Shown here piece by piece: positions 60,801-64,000 of a stretch of DNA of 64,000 nt. Position numbers and translations under genes: made by a program. How positions within the stretch are numbered: the first letter of the stretch is position 1; every line of letters starts with the position of its first letter. The notes beneath the pieces were generated by a model, which saw only the letters and a list, made by a program, of their open reading frames with translations, was not told the DNA's origin and searched no databases. The DNA is from Nansenia antarctica (lineage: Eukaryota > Chordata > Actinopteri > Argentiniformes > Microstomatidae), in the NCBI GenBank assembly GCA_963989245.1, contig OZ022339.1, forward strand, positions 17,820,190 to 17,884,189. Reading direction: 5' to 3'.

Positions 60801-63800
60801 GATATTAACTAATATTAAGTAATATTATTACTTGGTTACATTTTGCAATTGATCCGCGGTACACATGCGTGCCGAACCGTGGGGGGCGATCCGTTACACC
60901 CCTACACAGCTACCTATATTTTCCTTACCGGGTCAACGGTTACAGGCTGACTCTGCCCCGCTTCTTCTGTATCCTCTCTATCCTCTGTATCTGTACCCTG
61001 CTCCCGCTCCTCCCTGCCAGCCTCCTCTTCAACCTGTTGCTGTTGCTGCTGTGGTAAACTTGAGGGTGCAGCAAACATGTCCCTAATGTTTACACATTTG
61101 GCAGCATCTGCCTCGAGTTTCTTCAAGTTTTTCCCAGCCTCCCTTCCGTTTTAGTGTGCTTTTGCGCTCCAGCTCTCTCAGTATCTATCTAGTAACTATC
61201 CAGGCTAACTAAATGTATTTTGCCGGCCGGCTCGGCCCAAAACTCCCGCGAAACTGAGACGGAGGTCTGGTGCTGCGTGCGTGCGTGACCCCTGACCCCC
61301 CCCCCCTTCTCTCTGTTGATTGGGCCAGCCCAGTGTCTGTATAGAATATTGGCCAATGGGCCGCTGTCCCAAATTTATGGGCCGTTCAATGGTAGATTTC
61401 GATTTATGGGCCGTTCGATGGTAGCTTTCGGCCGGGCCGGCTGGTAAAAAAAAAAAAATGTTAAAAAAAAAACTACTTTTTTTTGTTTTTTTGTTTTTGC
61501 CGGTCGGCTCGGCCCAAAACTACCGCGGCCCACCGGGCAAATGCCCGGTATGCCAGATGGCCAGTCCAGCCCTGGTCTCACTGATGAGTCAGTATTATGC
61601 GCTCTACTGTATCTATGCTCCCTATGTTTCTATACACACCCAATATTTTGCACCCTGCGCATAAACAGTACAACAAGTGTGAGCCAAGACCAAAACAACT
61701 GAAAATGTTGACTTGTTTCTTCACCAGCCAGTGGACGGTGATCCATGACGGCATGACAGACCCTGTAAGTGTATTTGATGTGTGTGACTTTAGAGTTAGC
61801 AGGCATACCATACCAGTCATTGTTTGTGTTGTGAATCAGTGAATCGAAATGATTACCTTCTTTAAGCTAAACACCAACTAATTCTTCACTCTCTGAATGA
61901 ACACAGATGACCAAGGCGAAGCTTGACATCACGGGTCGAAAGATTGTCCAACTGGTCGCCGACACGGTCATAGAGGTCCTCCTCCCGACTCTACAGCGGG
62001 TCATAGAGCTGAGTGAGGCCAGGGATGCTGCAGCCTCTCAGAGTGGGTCAGAGCTCTCCTCCACCACCTCTCTGGAGGAAGGAGAGGCCCAGTCCCCGTC
62101 AAGGTGTTCCTCTGCGAGGTATGCTATAATCACAGCCACGCCTCTACGTAATGACTACTATGATCATAACATGATGATGATCATTTTTACTTTGTTTTGT
62201 TTTAGAACCAAATGTTTGTTGCACAGTTACAGTGTTGGACTTTATCAATGCTGATAATACAATTATTTTTTGGTGATGAAATGTTTTGACCATTGACAAA
62301 ATACCAACAATAATCAGAATGAGTAACAACGTACTGTAAAAAGTCAAATCTCTCTCCACTACATCAGAATCTGATGTGAGCCACCAATGTGATAACTCTT
62401 ATGCTTTTATCCCCCAGGGATTGATAAAGTTGAATTCGATTGAATTGAATGTCATATTTGTCTTTATTTTGAAGTTCCCAGACGTTGCAGCAATGTGTGT
62501 CCGGAGGATCACCTCCCCTGGATGATCCACTCCAGGTCCACTTTGGGATCACAGAGGACACCGTCCTCCAAACACTGGGCTCTATCTCCTCTGGCCCATT
62601 TGATTTGACCAGACCTGTGGTGAGAGACGTCCTGAAGCAGGTGAACTCGGACGTCTCCTTGATAATCTCCTTATCAAGGTCAGATAAGTCCACCCTGATA
62701 GTCTGCGACAGGGACACCACCATGTCCGCGGCTAGGAGGATGTTGCACGTGGTGTGCACCAAGCTCCGGGAGTTGGGGATCACCAAACCAGTGGTGCCAA
62801 AGGTCAAGGTCACGGCCTCTAAGACCGACCTGGGGTCAGTGGCGGCAGACGTCATGACTGCCATCGTTGAGACGGTGGAGTCCTGCAGCACAGCTGATCA
62901 GGGGGCAGCTGACATGCTCAGACAGTTGGCAGAGAAGATCATCACGATCAGCTCTGTCTCTGATGAGGACGGATCCTCTGCTGGAGCACCGCATAGACGC
63001 GTGTCCTCCTCTTGCAGTGTGGGACACCTCAGGAGTGTGAAGAGTGAGGAGTTTCACTCCGAAGCCACCAAGGCCGTGAGTGCAATTCTGTGCCGGAATA
63101 GCATTATATCTATAGATATAACCATGGAGGAGGCCTCAGACATTGTTGATGAGTTTGTGGCAGACATGAGGTCTATCACTCACTCAGCTGGGTCTGGTGC
63201 TTCAAAGGAGGAGTCTCTGCCTGTTGCCCTGACCCTAGTTCAGAGGCTTCAGAGAAGGCTGGGAGCGTTCTTCGCGCGGCTGTTGTCTTTTAAAGGCACA
63301 AGCCAGAAGAGCAAACTGCCCTCAGACCAGGATAGATTCATCCATGGATCTACTCTGGTAAAAGCGGGGTCTTCTCACAGTGAGCCTCTGTTTCCATCCA
63401 CCTCACTGGTTGGAGTAGAGCTGCATAGATGTCAGAGTGAATGCTCTCTACCGATGCTGGCTCACCAGAGCCCTCCGGTGAGCCAGCTCAAACTCGACCG
63501 CACGACCAAAGAGGTTCTGAGCGAGATTCTCCTCTTTTATAAGACAGAAGACGAGAGGACAGCCTCCGCTGGACCAACGGCGTCTGATGAATCCCTCGCT
63601 GCCTGCGAGTATGTGGAGGACGTGTTAACATGGTTAACGGAGTACTCCTCCTCCTCCTCCTCCTCATCAGAGAGGTTGTGCGTGTCTCCAAAGGCAGTCG
63701 TGAGCGAACTGTCCAAGGAGGACTTTCAGAGTCAAGCCACTGAGAAAGTGAGGGATGTTCTCTTGAGATCAGACAGATGCTCCCTCAGTTCTTCCCACCA

Positions 63801-64000
63801 CTCTAGGCTGTCACCTGCCAGTGCTGACTCGTCAGCATTAGACCTCGTCGGCATGGTTGTGAACAGTGTGAAGAGCCTGTTCCAGGACGAGGAGTCCTCA
63901 GCTGGTCCCAGTGTGCTGCCCACACACACTGAGGCCTCTGAGGTGTCCGAGGCTAGTGGGCTTAGTGCTAGTGATGGTGTGTCGGAGCTGAGACTGTGGT
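57898..64000 (+). CDS. Unrecognised multi-exon gene, continues past window end
   Basis: Proposed exons: 57898-57912 (MDQEK, then GTAAGG); 58432-58497 plus 59933-59942 (VKSRSTRKSAKCARKCAKKSAK, TDA), split by a hAT; 60305-60421 plus 61583-61591 (CEDRGAVIKLLAEEG..., KFMKGLTDES), split by a hAT; 61732-61764 (WTVIHDGMTDP, then GTAAGT); 61907-62118 (MTKAKLDITGRKIV..., ends GCGAG|GTATGC); 62475 to beyond 64000, open for 508 codons. Phases fit for exons 1-2 and 3-6; the exon 2/3 junction is off by one and unresolved. The large exon is serine-rich, with SSSSSS near codon 390 and a repeated motif: EEFHSEATKAVSAIL (codon ~191) and EDFQSQATEKVRDVL (~415). I know no family; no catalytic motif, signal peptide or membrane segment is evident. 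The first exons are lysine-rich. Confidence 0.7.
57950..58250 (-). mobile_element. L2-type LINE 3' end in intron 1
   Basis: Reverse complement of the 40550-40990 tail: GCGCTTTTCCTGCAAACGTT, then antisense of KTHLFN and LWN-like residues and RALRSSDAGFL. Its A/T-rich AATAAG tail lies near 57938-57962. Confidence 0.8.
58498..59924 (+). mobile_element. hAT element (zf-TTF type remnant) in predicted exon 2
   Basis: The ends CATGGGCGTCACCACC and GCTGACGCCCATG are inverted. The 8-bp duplication GCGCCAAG lies at 58490-58497 and 59925-59932. Inside, ATGGATATAAGG followed by a T run and AAGAAGAGAAAAG resembles the MDIR-FF-KKRK start of zf-TTF hAT transposases, frameshifted at the T run. The remainder has no intact ORF. 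Confidence 0.92.
60422..61574 (-). mobile_element. hAT element of the CAGGGCTGGACTGG family in predicted exon 3
   Basis: The ends CAGGGCTGGACTGGGAC and GGCCAGTCCAGCCCTG are inverted. The 8-bp duplication GTCTCACT lies at 60414-60421 and 61575-61582. A minus-strand remnant (KKLEADAAKCVNIRDMF then a glutamine run, 60914-61126) looks like a hAT transposase N-terminus. A MITE end (TTTACGAACGCAGCC, near 60670) is nested. Related to the short copy at 45269-45495. Confidence 0.92.

Overview
This is a transposon-rich stretch of a fish (teleost) nuclear genome. The evidence is the mix of Tc1/mariner, hAT, PIF/Harbinger-like, L2-, Rex1- and Ty3/gypsy-type elements, tRNA-derived SINEs, very long CA/CT/GA/TAG microsatellites, a setdb1-like coding remnant, and compact vertebrate-type exons with GT-AG borders. 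I cannot name the species.

Layout. Positions 1-919 form a unique left flank. Positions 920-16589 (copy A) and 16790-38643 (copy B) are two direct copies of the same sequence, separated by a 200-N gap. Copy A stops at the gap and copy B starts right after it. This is what two overlapping contigs carrying different haplotypes look like when they are not merged; a real tandem duplication is the alternative. The copies differ mainly by mobile elements: a hAT inside a Tc1 in A; and in B a complete Ty3/gypsy retrotransposon with identical LTRs, a 1-kb hAT, a 340-bp fold-back MITE, and a Tc1 relic with a nested hAT. No clear host gene lies in either copy.

Positions 38644-42232 hold microsatellites, L2-type LINE ends, a SINE and a mariner relic. 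Positions 42233-57442 are bounded by two nearly identical ~1.65-kb hAT-like elements whose 8-bp target-site duplications are swapped between them. That pattern points to insertion of the ~11.9-kb segment between them by recombination through a circular or tandem intermediate. The segment carries a decayed setdb1-like Tudor fragment on the minus strand, split by a short hAT, a large TAG-repeat array, and a seven-exon ZBED-type gene (a hAT-transposase-derived host-like gene, 48444-53015) with one apparent +1-nt frameshift.

Positions 57898-64000 contain a plus-strand multi-exon gene that I do not recognise. Its last visible exon (62475 to the window end) is open for 508 codons and runs off the window. 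Two of its smaller predicted exons are interrupted by hAT elements flanked by perfect 8-bp duplications.

The retrotransposon at 28818-33305 is complete in outline: 236-bp LTRs, a tRNA-Trp primer site, gag with a CHCC motif, and pol with protease, RT, RNase H and integrase. Gag and pol overlap at a GGGAAAC slippery site followed, after 7 nt, by an 11-bp stem. This is a textbook arrangement for -1 ribosomal frameshifting.
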